Positions 15,102 to 20,424 of a DNA stretch of 20,424 nt are shown here, piece after piece. Both the position numbers and the translations under genes were made by a program. How positions within the stretch are numbered: the stretch's first letter is position 1; each line of letters opens with the position of its first letter. The notes under the pieces are model-generated. The model was given only the letters and a program-made list of their open reading frames with translations, did no database searches and had not been told where the DNA came from. The stretch comes from a virus: positions 1-20,424 of the IMG/VR virus record IMGVR_UViG_3300050821_001236. One strand, 5' to 3'.

Positions 15102-15356
15102 ATGACCACGAATAACCCGTTTGCGAACGTCAAAGCCGACATCGCAGCTGTCGACGGCAAGGTTTCCGCTGCCGTTTCGACCGTGACCGCCGACGCCGCC
15201 AAGGTTTCCGCTGAAGTCGCGGCCGTCAAGGCTGACTACGTTGCCGCTGACAACGCCGCGATTGCGTACGTCAAGAACAACCCCAAGAAAATTGTGGCCG
15301 CAGTGGTCAGCATCGTCGGGGCCGCGCTGTCGCATTTCGTGTGGAAAATCCTGTAA
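15102..15356 (+). CDS. Ala/Val-rich coiled-coil protein with C-terminal TM
   Basis: Unrecognised 84-residue protein. I chose ATG 15102 because GGAG (15088-15091) lies 10 bases upstream; ATG 15066, overlapping the lysozyme stop, would add 12 residues without a clear ribosome site. Residues 7-55 form a regular heptad coiled coil containing two 14-residue units (DGKVSAAVSTVTA and AAKVSAEVAAVKA) that are also duplicated at DNA level. Residues about 63-83 (IVAAVVSIVGAALSHFVWKIL) are a membrane segment reaching the C-terminus, preceded by KNNPKK. The topology suggests a tail-anchored membrane protein. The position between endolysin and a two-TM holin candidate suggests a lysis role, for example an antiholin or an Lpp-like spacer, but this is not shown by the sequence. 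Confidence 0.6.
   Translation: MTTNNPFANVKADIAAVDGKVSAAVSTVTADAAKVSAEVAAVKADYVAADNAAIAYVKNNPKKIVAAVVSIVGAALSHFVWKIL
15158..15213 (+). repeat. 14-bp direct repeat, 42-bp period
   Basis: CAAGGTTTCCGCTG occurs at 15158-15171 and again at 15200-15213, exactly 42 bases (14 codons, two heptads) apart. It encodes the repeated KVSA start of each coiled-coil unit. Exact period and identity point to a fairly recent in-frame duplication. Confidence 0.8.
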
Positions 15357-15553
15357 AAAATTCTCGGGACTTACGCGACTACGTCGTCATGGGCTTATTG
15401 TCCGGGGCGTGGTTCGCGTCGACCGTTTTTATTTTCAAGTACCACACCGAAATCAACTTCGCCACGTGGGCGACGTTTTCGGGCGCGATCATCAGCGCGT
15501 ACCACTGGCTTATCGTCAGGGATGACAAAACACCGGACTGCGAACATTCATGA
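15341..15553 (+). CDS. Two-TM protein, holin candidate
   Basis: A 70-residue protein with GTG start at 15341, overlapping the previous gene by 16 bases. It has two predicted membrane segments: about 14-33 (YVVMGLLSGAWFASTVFIF) and 41-59 (ATWATFSGAIISAYHWLIV), separated by a short loop (KYHTEINF). The N-terminus is charged (NPVKNSRDLRD) and the C-terminus polar (RDDKTPDCEHS). Size, two-TM layout and position just before the spanin genes are those of class II-like holins, which form lethal membrane holes that release endolysin. I see no strong ribosome binding site, so it is probably translated by coupling. ATG 15389 would remove most of TM1 and is unlikely. Confidence 0.6.
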   Translation: MENPVKNSRDLRDYVVMGLLSGAWFASTVFIFKYHTEINFATWATFSGAIISAYHWLIVRDDKTPDCEHS

Positions 15554-16026
15554 CAGCTCTACTCGCCCTCATTCCTTCGCGTGCATACCTGTACGGCGCC
15601 ATCGTTCTCGTGCTCGCCCTCGCGTTCGGCGGCTACACGATTCACGAGCGCGGCGTGCAGCACGCGAAGGACATAGCCGCAGAGACCAAGGCCGTTACGA
15701 AAGCCAACGTTGTTGTGGCGGCTGATGACGCCCACGCTCAAACCACGGAGACCCAAAATGCGATCATTTATAGACAGGCTGTTGCGATTCCTGCCATTGC
15801 TGATATTGGCCTCGTGTGCCAGCACGCCGCCCGTAGTGTTCCATTGCCCGCGGCCGGCGCCGTCACAGCAACCCCAGCTCGAGACAGTCAAGCCGACAGT
15901 GGAAGCGGACATGCAGCTGACCCTTCAGGAGCTATTCTGACGCGAGCGCGCGACGCTGACGCGCAGATATCCTACCTACAGGGCCGCGTCGCCGAGCTTG
16001 AGAAACAGATGAGAGACGCGCCCTAA
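15550..16026 (+). CDS. Rz: Inner-membrane spanin (Rz-like)
   Basis: Inner-membrane spanin of 158 residues, starting at ATG 15550 and overlapping the upstream stop (ATGA). The N-terminal segment (YLYGAIVLVLALAFGGYTIHERG, about 13-35) is the single membrane anchor. The periplasmic part begins with a helical stretch (HAKDIAAETKAVTKANVVVAADDA) and ends with a coiled coil (ILTRARDADAQISYLQGRVAELEKQM). The middle (about 90-130) is Ala/Pro/Ser-rich and lies where the second gene is encoded in the alternative frame, which probably explains its low complexity. It would pair with Rz1 to fuse inner and outer membranes at the last step of lysis. The stop TAA (16024-16026) overlaps the stop of the convergent polymerase gene. 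Confidence 0.8.
   Translation: MTALLALIPSRAYLYGAIVLVLALAFGGYTIHERGVQHAKDIAAETKAVTKANVVVAADDAHAQTTETQNAIIYRQAVAIPAIADIGLVCQHAARSVPLPAAGAVTATPARDSQADSGSGHAADPSGAILTRARDADAQISYLQGRVAELEKQMRDAP
15758..15940 (+). CDS. Rz1: Outer-membrane spanin lipoprotein (Rz1-like), embedded
   Basis: Lipoprotein of 60 residues in the +1 frame entirely inside Rz, starting at ATG 15758 with GGAG (15747-15750) 7 bases upstream. The signal peptide MRSFIDRLLRFLPLLILASC ends in the lipobox L-A-S-C with the lipidated Cys at residue 20. The mature 41 residues are Pro-rich at first (STPPVVFHCPRPAPSQQPQ) and end in a helix, as in lambda Rz1. Together with Rz it forms the spanin complex across the periplasm. The nested arrangement matches the lambda type. 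An upstream ATG in the same frame (15710 area) has no good ribosome site and would spoil the signal peptide. Confidence 0.85.
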   Translation: MRSFIDRLLRFLPLLILASCASTPPVVFHCPRPAPSQQPQLETVKPTVEADMQLTLQELF

Positions 16027-18293
16027 TCCCATTTGCCATAACGCGGTCCGCGCCATCCGCCGCGTGCGAATATCGGCCAGCCCTTAGCGTAGTCTGGTAG
16101 ATCATTGAGGGCAGCTTCGAAGTGCTTGACATAGTCGTCAGGTTTTAGGCCCGGGTCGCAACGTTCGTCGATTTCGCTCACTGTCTCGTCATAGGTGTGC
16201 ATCACGATCGGGTACCCGAGGCGCGTCACGTTCTCCATGCCATGCATCTGAATGTCGCGGGCCGTGCCGCCGGTTGCGTTCTGCGTGAGCACCCCGCCGT
16301 ACAAATCTTGTTGTATCCAGTCGGGCGGCCCCTTATCTGGATTCGTGTTCCAACCCCAGTACGACAGCGCCAGTTCCCACGGGCTCGCCCATTGACGCGT
16401 AGCCTGCGTGAGTCGTGGCTGATGATACGATATGCACCGACCGCTCGGCAGCTGCATGTACAGACAATCGTCGGCGCCAACTTGAAATACGATCGTTTTC
16501 GCGCGGTTGCCGTAGAATGCTTTGCCCGGTTCCTGGACGGCCTGAATAGCCGCACCCTCTAGCCCGTAGAGTTCCTGCCGCTCCGGCGCATAACTGCCGT
16601 CCGGCGCGCGGTTGAATTTGTTGCGCGTCTGCCCGCCCCATAGCTCTACCGTGTTGGGTACGGTATCGCGATAGCCGAGGATCGCCTGCTTGATTTCTTG
16701 ATCGTCGCGATAGTATTTGTCGGCCCCGAATTTTTTCCATCCGTTGATCCAGGACGCATAACCCCCAGACAGCTTCGCGAGCTTGCCTTGCTGCCGCAGC
16801 GGATGGTGTTTTCCGCCGCGGATTCCGTCCATGTGGTCGCGACCATTCACGAACACGCCGCCTGTATCGATTCGGTGCTTGACGAAATCCTCGAATGGCG
16901 TGCCGGTCATACGGGCGATTTGTGCCTCGTAGATCATGCCGTGCGTTCGGTGAACGTCGAGTACCCAATCCTCGCCCGCGAGCGCTGCAAGCACGACGTC
17001 CTCGATTGCAGAGTAATCGGACGAGATCAGCGTCTTACCCGGGCCAGCCACGAACAACGAGCGCAAGCAGTTGTTTACGACGTCGAGGGCGCCAAGCTTA
17101 GGATATGCCGCCTCGACCGCGGCAAGCGAACGTGTCGCTATAACCTTGAGCGCGGCATCAACCTCCTCAGTCGTGTGCCAGTCGCCTTTATATAGGTTCG
17201 CTGGCTGTGGACCATATCCGCCGGTTCTACCGTGGTGAGTCGCATGCATCATGTACATGCCATGAACTCTGCCGTCACTCGCTGTCATCGCCTGCAGGGC
17301 GTATAGTTTCTTGACACTTGCTGACCCGAGCATCTGTCGAATCTGCAGCACACGCAAGCACGGATCTACCACGCCACCGTGAGCGGCCGTTTCAAGCGTG
17401 AGCCGGTCGACTGTAGCCGAGATTGTTTTCTCGGTCATGTCGTACATGCCAACGCCGCGGGCCGCGAGCCATCCTTGCAACTGTTTCAGCTCGGTTGGTT
17501 CAATGCCGCCGGTCAGCGTGCGGAATTCTTCGCCATACCGGTGGTAAGCTTGCTCCACAATCGAAATGCAGTCTGCGATCCCTTTCGAATCGACGGCCAT
17601 GCCTCGGTCGTTGATTTGCTGGTCGAGGAACCATCGCCGCTGTTCGTCGGGTGACAGATCGGGCAGGGCAGAGGACACTTGAAATTCCGAACGAATATCG
17701 GTGAGGTTGTACGATTTATACCGTTGCCATTCATCGGGGGCCTCGTGGGGTAGTGTGATAACGCGCGGGTCTTTTTTGGTCGGCTGCCGCGGGATTGAAA
17801 ATAACTTCATCAGCCGATCGCCGTCTTTGTCTTTTTTAATCGGCGTGTCGAGAACCTGTGTCACGTGCTCGAGCTTGCCCGGGTATCCGGCGGCACGAGC
17901 CTTGACAGCACTGCACCGCTGCTGCTCGATTCGTAGGAGGGGCCAGTGCCATTTAGGCACACAGAAATAATTCCAGACTTCGCGTTCAAACTCTGCGTTA
18001 TGGCTCTCGAGGAGGCCGCCACGCTCCACGTGTTCGAACAGCGGGGCCAGCACGTCGAAGGACTGCCCGTACTCCCACTGCCACGCGGTTGCACCGTCGT
18101 ACTGCGGCGTCAAATCGAATGCAAGCAGTTGCGGGAAAAACGTCGCATGCTCAACATATACGCGGATTCCGACGGCGCCTAGGCCGCGTTTCTGATTTGA
18201 GAAACCGGGCAACGATTCCCAGCGACCGAGGCCGTCCGGCGTCCACAGAAACCCGGCAAACGATACGGTTTCGAAGTCTGCTACTGGGATCAT
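16023..18293 (-). CDS. Family A DNA polymerase with 3'-5' exonuclease
   Basis: Replicative phage polymerase of 756 residues. The exonuclease domain shows ExoI D6-x-E8 (ADFET), ExoII H98-N99 with E103 (SHNAEFE), and ExoIII Y195-D199 (YNLTD). The polymerase domain has HHGRTGGYGPQPANL (353-367), motif A SSDYSAIE (424-431), motif B R500-K504-Y512 (RQQGKLAKLSGGY) and motif C HTYDE (699-703). In motif C the usual HDE is YDE with a His two positions earlier. There is no 5'-3' exonuclease domain. The only ATG possible is at 18293, since an in-frame stop lies at 18324-18326. It has no ribosome binding site and is directly preceded by a terminator-like hairpin with six T. The gene follows nuclease and SSB genes, a common phage replication order. 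Confidence 0.92.
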   Translation of the reverse strand: MIPVADFETVSFAGFLWTPDGLGRWESLPGFSNQKRGLGAVGIRVYVEHATFFPQLLAFDLTPQYDGATAWQWEYGQSFDVLAPLFEHVERGGLLESHNAEFEREVWNYFCVPKWHWPLLRIEQQRCSAVKARAAGYPGKLEHVTQVLDTPIKKDKDGDRLMKLFSIPRQPTKKDPRVITLPHEAPDEWQRYKSYNLTDIRSEFQVSSALPDLSPDEQRRWFLDQQINDRGMAVDSKGIADCISIVEQAYHRYGEEFRTLTGGIEPTELKQLQGWLAARGVGMYDMTEKTISATVDRLTLETAAHGGVVDPCLRVLQIRQMLGSASVKKLYALQAMTASDGRVHGMYMMHATHHGRTGGYGPQPANLYKGDWHTTEEVDAALKVIATRSLAAVEAAYPKLGALDVVNNCLRSLFVAGPGKTLISSDYSAIEDVVLAALAGEDWVLDVHRTHGMIYEAQIARMTGTPFEDFVKHRIDTGGVFVNGRDHMDGIRGGKHHPLRQQGKLAKLSGGYASWINGWKKFGADKYYRDDQEIKQAILGYRDTVPNTVELWGGQTRNKFNRAPDGSYAPERQELYGLEGAAIQAVQEPGKAFYGNRAKTIVFQVGADDCLYMQLPSGRCISYHQPRLTQATRQWASPWELALSYWGWNTNPDKGPPDWIQQDLYGGVLTQNATGGTARDIQMHGMENVTRLGYPIVMHTYDETVSEIDERCDPGLKPDDYVKHFEAALNDLPDYAKGWPIFARGGWRGPRYGKWD

Positions 18294-18320
18294 AAAAAAC
18301 GCCCGGCGGTTAAGCCGGGC
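18294..18320 (-). terminator. Intrinsic terminator immediately before polymerase start
   Basis: Read on the minus strand: GCCCGGC, loop TTAACC, GCCGGGC, G, then TTTTTT running straight into the polymerase ATG. The stem is seven perfect GC-rich pairs, followed one base later by six T, a classical Rho-independent terminator. It would end transcripts from the nuclease-SSB genes. Nothing comparable lies on the plus strand side. If it works, polymerase expression needs leakage, antitermination or a start inside the gap. Confidence 0.8.
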
Positions 18321-18362
18321 CAGTTATGACAGCCCTCGCGGGGATGGTGCGGGGCGGCCGTT

Positions 18363-18476
18363 TCAAAACGGGATGCAGTCATCGTCGCAGTCCGGCCATT
18401 CCCACACGGCCGCCGGCTTTCCAGCGTAGCGACCGTGTGGATTCCATACAGCCTGATGGCCGCTGCAACAATCCAG
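18363..18476 (-). other. In-frame open extension after SSB TGA, ending in SSB-like acidic tip
   Basis: Directly after the TGA (18477-18479) of the ssDNA-binding protein gene the same frame stays open for 37 codons and stops at TGA 18363-18365. It begins LDCCSGHQAVWNPHGRYAG and ends WEWPDCDDDCIPF. The last nine residues closely resemble the bacterial SSB C-terminal tip DFDDDIPF, which recruits SSB partner proteins. The stop context is TGA followed by C. No ATG is present in the stretch; CTG is the first codon. It may be reached by UGA readthrough, may be a remnant separated by a recent nonsense change, or may be chance. Readthrough would give about 345 residues. Confidence 0.5.
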
Positions 18477-19400
18477 TCAGCCCACGTACCCGTCAGCCCG
18501 CAGCTGTGCGTCAGTCCAGCCCTGTGCCACGTAGGCGGCGTAGGCGATTCCTTTGTGCGGCGGCCGAGCGACCGGCGCGGGAGGTGCTGCCGGAGCTGCA
18601 GCGGGCGGCGGGGGCGCGGCGGCCACCGTAGGGATTCCCATGATTGCCGGGGCCGGGACTACGGCCGTAGGAGGGGCGGCAACGGCCGGCAGGGGGGCCG
18701 GAATCGCCGGAGAGGGCGCAGGAGCGGCGCTCGGCGCGGGGGCGGGCATTGCGACGGCCGCGGGCATCGTGGAGGCGCCAGCGGGCACTGCGCCGCCGAA
18801 TTTGCCCTTTACGTCGACACCCCGGGTGACGATTTCCGGCAGGTAGGCGCGCAGGCCGACGGCGTTGTGATTAAGGTAAACGCCGGGGGATGATCCCGTG
18901 TTGCCTTTGACCGTGCCCACGACTTGGATGACATGGCCGGGGCGCACCGCGTCCTTATCGTTCATCGGCACGGGGTTTTCCGGGTTGGTCAGCGCGTTGT
19001 AGATCGCCGGGGCGAACGCGGACTGCAGCCGCAGCACCCAACAACCTTTCCAGCCTTCGCGGTCACACGGCCGAACCTTCGATTTCGACTTGGTCGGGAT
19101 CACGGTCGAGTCGCCATCGTAAATCTTCCACGAGAAATCAGGGCGTTGTGCCTCGCCTCCCGGGAACGCTGCGTGGCCGGCGGCCCAGATCGTTTGGCCC
19201 CAGCCCGGCTCGCTGCCCCAATGGGCGGCCGTCTTGGGGAGCGCCAAGCCGATCACGTAAAGCTGCGTGTCTTTGCCGGCGTCCGGACCGTTCTTGATTT
19301 TCATCCGGTTGCCGTCGAAATCTTCGGTTTCCGGCTCGTAGAGATCGCCGAACACGAAACGACCCGGCGAGGTGGTCAATTCAACTGCTGTCTTGCTCAA
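18477..19400 (-). CDS. Phage ssDNA-binding protein (DUF2815-like)
   Basis: Predicted single-stranded DNA-binding protein of 307 residues. I chose TTG at 19400 because AGGAG (19409-19413) is 8 bases upstream; a GTG at 19457 would start inside a hairpin without such a site. Residues 1-200 fit an OB-fold ssDNA-binding protein of the DUF2815 type: GRFVFGDLYEPETEDFDGNRM, LYVIGLALPK, GCWVLRLQSAFAPAIYN, RPGHVIQVVGTVKGNTGSSPGVYLNHNAVGLRAYLPEI. Residues 204-284 are a Pro/Ala linker like the disordered linker of SSBs. The end AYAAYVAQGWTDAQLRADGY is a short helical motif seen at C-termini of phage proteins. In many phages DUF2800 nuclease, DUF2815 and polA are neighbours, as here. The annotated protein lacks the acidic tip; that sequence lies in frame beyond the stop. 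Confidence 0.78.
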   Translation of the reverse strand: MSKTAVELTTSPGRFVFGDLYEPETEDFDGNRMKIKNGPDAGKDTQLYVIGLALPKTAAHWGSEPGWGQTIWAAGHAAFPGGEAQRPDFSWKIYDGDSTVIPTKSKSKVRPCDREGWKGCWVLRLQSAFAPAIYNALTNPENPVPMNDKDAVRPGHVIQVVGTVKGNTGSSPGVYLNHNAVGLRAYLPEIVTRGVDVKGKFGGAVPAGASTMPAAVAMPAPAPSAAPAPSPAIPAPLPAVAAPPTAVVPAPAIMGIPTVAAAPPPPAAAPAAPPAPVARPPHKGIAYAAYVAQGWTDAQLRADGYVG

Positions 19401-19424
19401 GTTAGAAACTCCTATGATGGTGGA

Positions 19425-19486
19425 GTCTGCGCCCGTCTGTGGGTCCGGTATCCCCACGTGTTAGACCGAATTCTCAGGGCGCAGAC
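19425..19486 (-). promoter_or_regulatory. Structured leader of the ssDNA-binding protein gene
   Basis: A 10-bp perfect inverted repeat (GTCTGCGCCC at 19425-19434 and GGGCGCAGAC at 19477-19486) encloses inner pairs GTCT/AGAC (19435-19438 with 19463-19466) and GTGGG/CCCAC (19439-19443 with 19453-19457), with a 9-base loop. In total 19 pairs form one long bulged hairpin. On the minus-strand transcript it lies between the hairpin-protein stop and the SSB ribosome site, 11 bases before AGGAG. No T tract follows, so it is not a terminator. Control of SSB translation is a reasonable inference. Confidence 0.6.
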
Positions 19487-19498
19487 AATCAACTGATT

Positions 19499-19855
19499 TT
19501 AGACGGCCTCGGTCGGCGTGGTGGGTGGCAGAGCGTCGGCGCCGGTCGGCGCGTCGGGCGCGGCCGAGCTGCTCCCGGGCTGCCCCTTGGGCTCGCTCGT
19601 CGTCGCAGTGCCGGCAGCGGCCGGTTTCGGCGCGGCGGGCACGCCAAACTGCAGGACATGCTTGATCGCCCAAAACGACGCCTCTTCGGCGGCCTTGCGG
19701 GCAAATTCCATCGGCTGTGACGTAAGTTTCTGTCCGTCGGCGTTTGCGTGCATCAGCGTGGACAGGTACTCGTGTACCGAGTTGAACACTTGGCCGACTT
19801 GCGCGGCTGCTTGCTGGCGCTCGGGCGTGATCGTTTGCGGGGCGGGATTCGTCAT
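19499..19855 (-). CDS. Small helical-hairpin protein with Pro-rich tail (possible Acb2/Tad1-hairpin-like)
   Basis: A 118-residue protein, ATG 19855, overlapping the nuclease stop (ATGA), with AAGGAA about 9 bases upstream. Residues 10-72 are predicted as two long helices: RQQAAAQVGQVFNSVHEYLSTLMHAN and PMEFARKAAEEASFWAIKHVLQF. The second helix has the pattern (A-R-x3-E-E-A-x-x-W-A-x-K-H) that I associate with small phage proteins grouped as Acb2/Tad1 hairpin-like, some of which sequester cyclic nucleotide signals of CBASS or Thoeris defence. Residues 73-118 are a Pro/Ala/Ser-rich tail. The match is by eye only. The alternative is a plain replication accessory protein co-expressed with nuclease and SSB. 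Function is not established. Confidence 0.55.
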   Translation of the reverse strand: MTNPAPQTITPERQQAAAQVGQVFNSVHEYLSTLMHANADGQKLTSQPMEFARKAAEEASFWAIKHVLQFGVPAAPKPAAAGTATTSEPKGQPGSSSAAPDAPTGADALPPTTPTEAV

Positions 19856-20424
19856 GTCGTAAATTTCCTTGCGGTTTTGGTGGTTTCGGGAACTAGTTTG
19901 AACGCTCCCTTAGGGCGATCACTATACTGACTGACAATCGCGTCAGCAAGTATTTTTCGTTGCTTGGCCTGCGTCGGTGTGATCGGTTTGACTGGCGCCA
20001 TAACAGACTTGCCGTTCATTTGCGCTGTCATCTCGACGATTTCAATCGGCATCGTCCACGCGAGCCGGCCTTCCGACTGTTCAAGCATGAAATGTGGGAC
20101 GCGTTTGCCGGCGCGAATCATTCCCTCGGCGAGAGCTGATAGGCCCGTCTCGCGCGCCTCGAGCCGTTTGATGAATTCCTGGACAACCTTCAGCTCACGG
20201 CCGACGTCCTCGGGCGTAGACACCATCGGATCAGCGCGACCGGCGAAGTCGATTCCGTTCATAACCGTTTTCGCGTACGTCTTGCAGACCGCGCGTGCGG
20301 GGCAGTACGTGCAGTGCGTGCCGCTAATTACGCGCGGATTGGCCGACTCGGCCTCGTTGATCGCGTGACGCATGCGTTCGGAATAGAAATGCAGCCCTTC
20401 GCGGCCGATCGTCCAAGTACGTAT
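19852..20424 (-). CDS. DUF2800 / Cas4-RecB-like nuclease, C-terminal part
   Basis: The frame is open to the window edge, so the 5' part of the gene lies outside; 190 residues are visible, starting IRTWTIGREGLHFYSERM. The block NPRVISGTHCTYCPARAVCKTYAK has the C-x2-C-x5-C cysteine pattern that closes the nuclease fold in DUF2800/Cas4/AddB-like PD-(D/E)XK proteins and usually binds an Fe-S cluster. The catalytic residues would be upstream and cannot be checked. The C-terminal 100 residues (ELKVVQEFIKRLEARETGLSALAEGMIRAGKRVPHFMLEQSEGRLAW) fit the helical end of DUF2800 proteins. The stop overlaps the next gene (ATGA). Linkage to an SSB and a family A polymerase supports a role in phage DNA recombination or end processing. 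Confidence 0.75.
   Translation of the reverse strand: MRTWTIGREGLHFYSERMRHAINEAESANPRVISGTHCTYCPARAVCKTYAKTVMNGIDFAGRADPMVSTPEDVGRELKVVQEFIKRLEARETGLSALAEGMIRAGKRVPHFMLEQSEGRLAWTMPIEIVEMTAQMNGKSVMAPVKPITPTQAKQRKILADAIVSQYSDRPKGAFKLVPETTKTARKFTT

Noticed and set aside
16023-18293. DpoZ-type polymerase of a 2-aminoadenine (Z) genome phage.
   Set aside because: The motifs only show a family A polymerase; no PurZ or accompanying phosphohydrolase gene is present in the window to support modified DNA.
18358-18371. Palindrome CCGTTTCAAAACGG as a repressor operator.
   Set aside because: Single copy, no promoter elements around it, and it lies at the end of the open SSB extension; chance is likely.
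18405-18476. Stand-alone small gene for the 37-codon stretch after the SSB stop.
   Set aside because: No ATG; the only possible starts are CTG directly after the stop and an internal GTG near the end, and no Shine-Dalgarno sequence fits. Readthrough or a broken stop explains it better.
1-20424. tRNA genes, CRISPR arrays, integrase, insertion sequences or attachment sites.
   Set aside because: No cloverleaf-like segment, regularly spaced repeats, transposase or recombinase motif could be found on reading either strand.

Overview
The window is a stretch of the genome of a contractile-tailed double-stranded DNA bacteriophage (myovirus morphology). The evidence is a continuous run of neck, tail sheath, tail tube, tape-measure, baseplate, spike and fibre genes, followed by a Gram-negative lysis cassette with an inner- and outer-membrane spanin pair. 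The host is therefore a Gram-negative bacterium. High GC content and the protein families would fit a proteobacterial host, but the sequence does not name it.

Layout. Positions 1-14360 (+) hold the virion genes in tight order, mostly with ATGA/TAATG-type start-stop overlaps: tail-completion protein, collar protein, neck/tail terminator, sheath, tube, tail assembly chaperone with a probable -1 frameshift extension, tape measure, Dit-like baseplate protein, baseplate plug, baseplate hub, spike, gp25-like wedge, baseplate J-like wedge, DUF2612-type wedge and tail fibre. Positions 14363-16026 (+) are the lysis module: a coiled-coil/TM protein, a GH24 endolysin, a second coiled-coil/TM protein, a two-TM holin candidate, and Rz with Rz1 embedded in another frame. 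At about 16023 the strand switches; the Rz and polymerase genes end tail to tail with overlapping stop codons. Positions 16023-20424 (-) are a replication/recombination module, in transcription order: C-terminal part of a DUF2800/Cas4-like nuclease (cut by the window edge), a small helical-hairpin protein, a DUF2815-like ssDNA-binding protein, and a family A DNA polymerase with 3'-5' exonuclease. No tRNA, CRISPR, insertion sequence or integrase is visible. No stretch longer than 300 bases lacks a gene; the largest gap is 18294-18476, which is not empty.

Most notable points. (1) A textbook slippery heptamer G_GGT_TTT in the tail chaperone gene leads exactly into the next open frame. (2) After the TGA of the ssDNA-binding protein the same frame stays open for 37 codons and ends in DCDDDCIPF, very like the acidic tip of bacterial SSB, so a readthrough-controlled SSB tail is possible. 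(3) A strong intrinsic terminator sits directly in front of the polymerase start codon. (4) A long imperfect hairpin precedes the SSB ribosome binding site. (5) A baseplate wedge protein carries three PASTA repeats, the spike ends in a LamG-like lectin fold, the sheath carries an extra beta-rich domain, and the tape measure carries a peptidoglycan-associated module. Together these suggest a tail with several cell-wall or glycan-binding additions.

All family assignments are from sequence reading and memory of family patterns; no database search was run.
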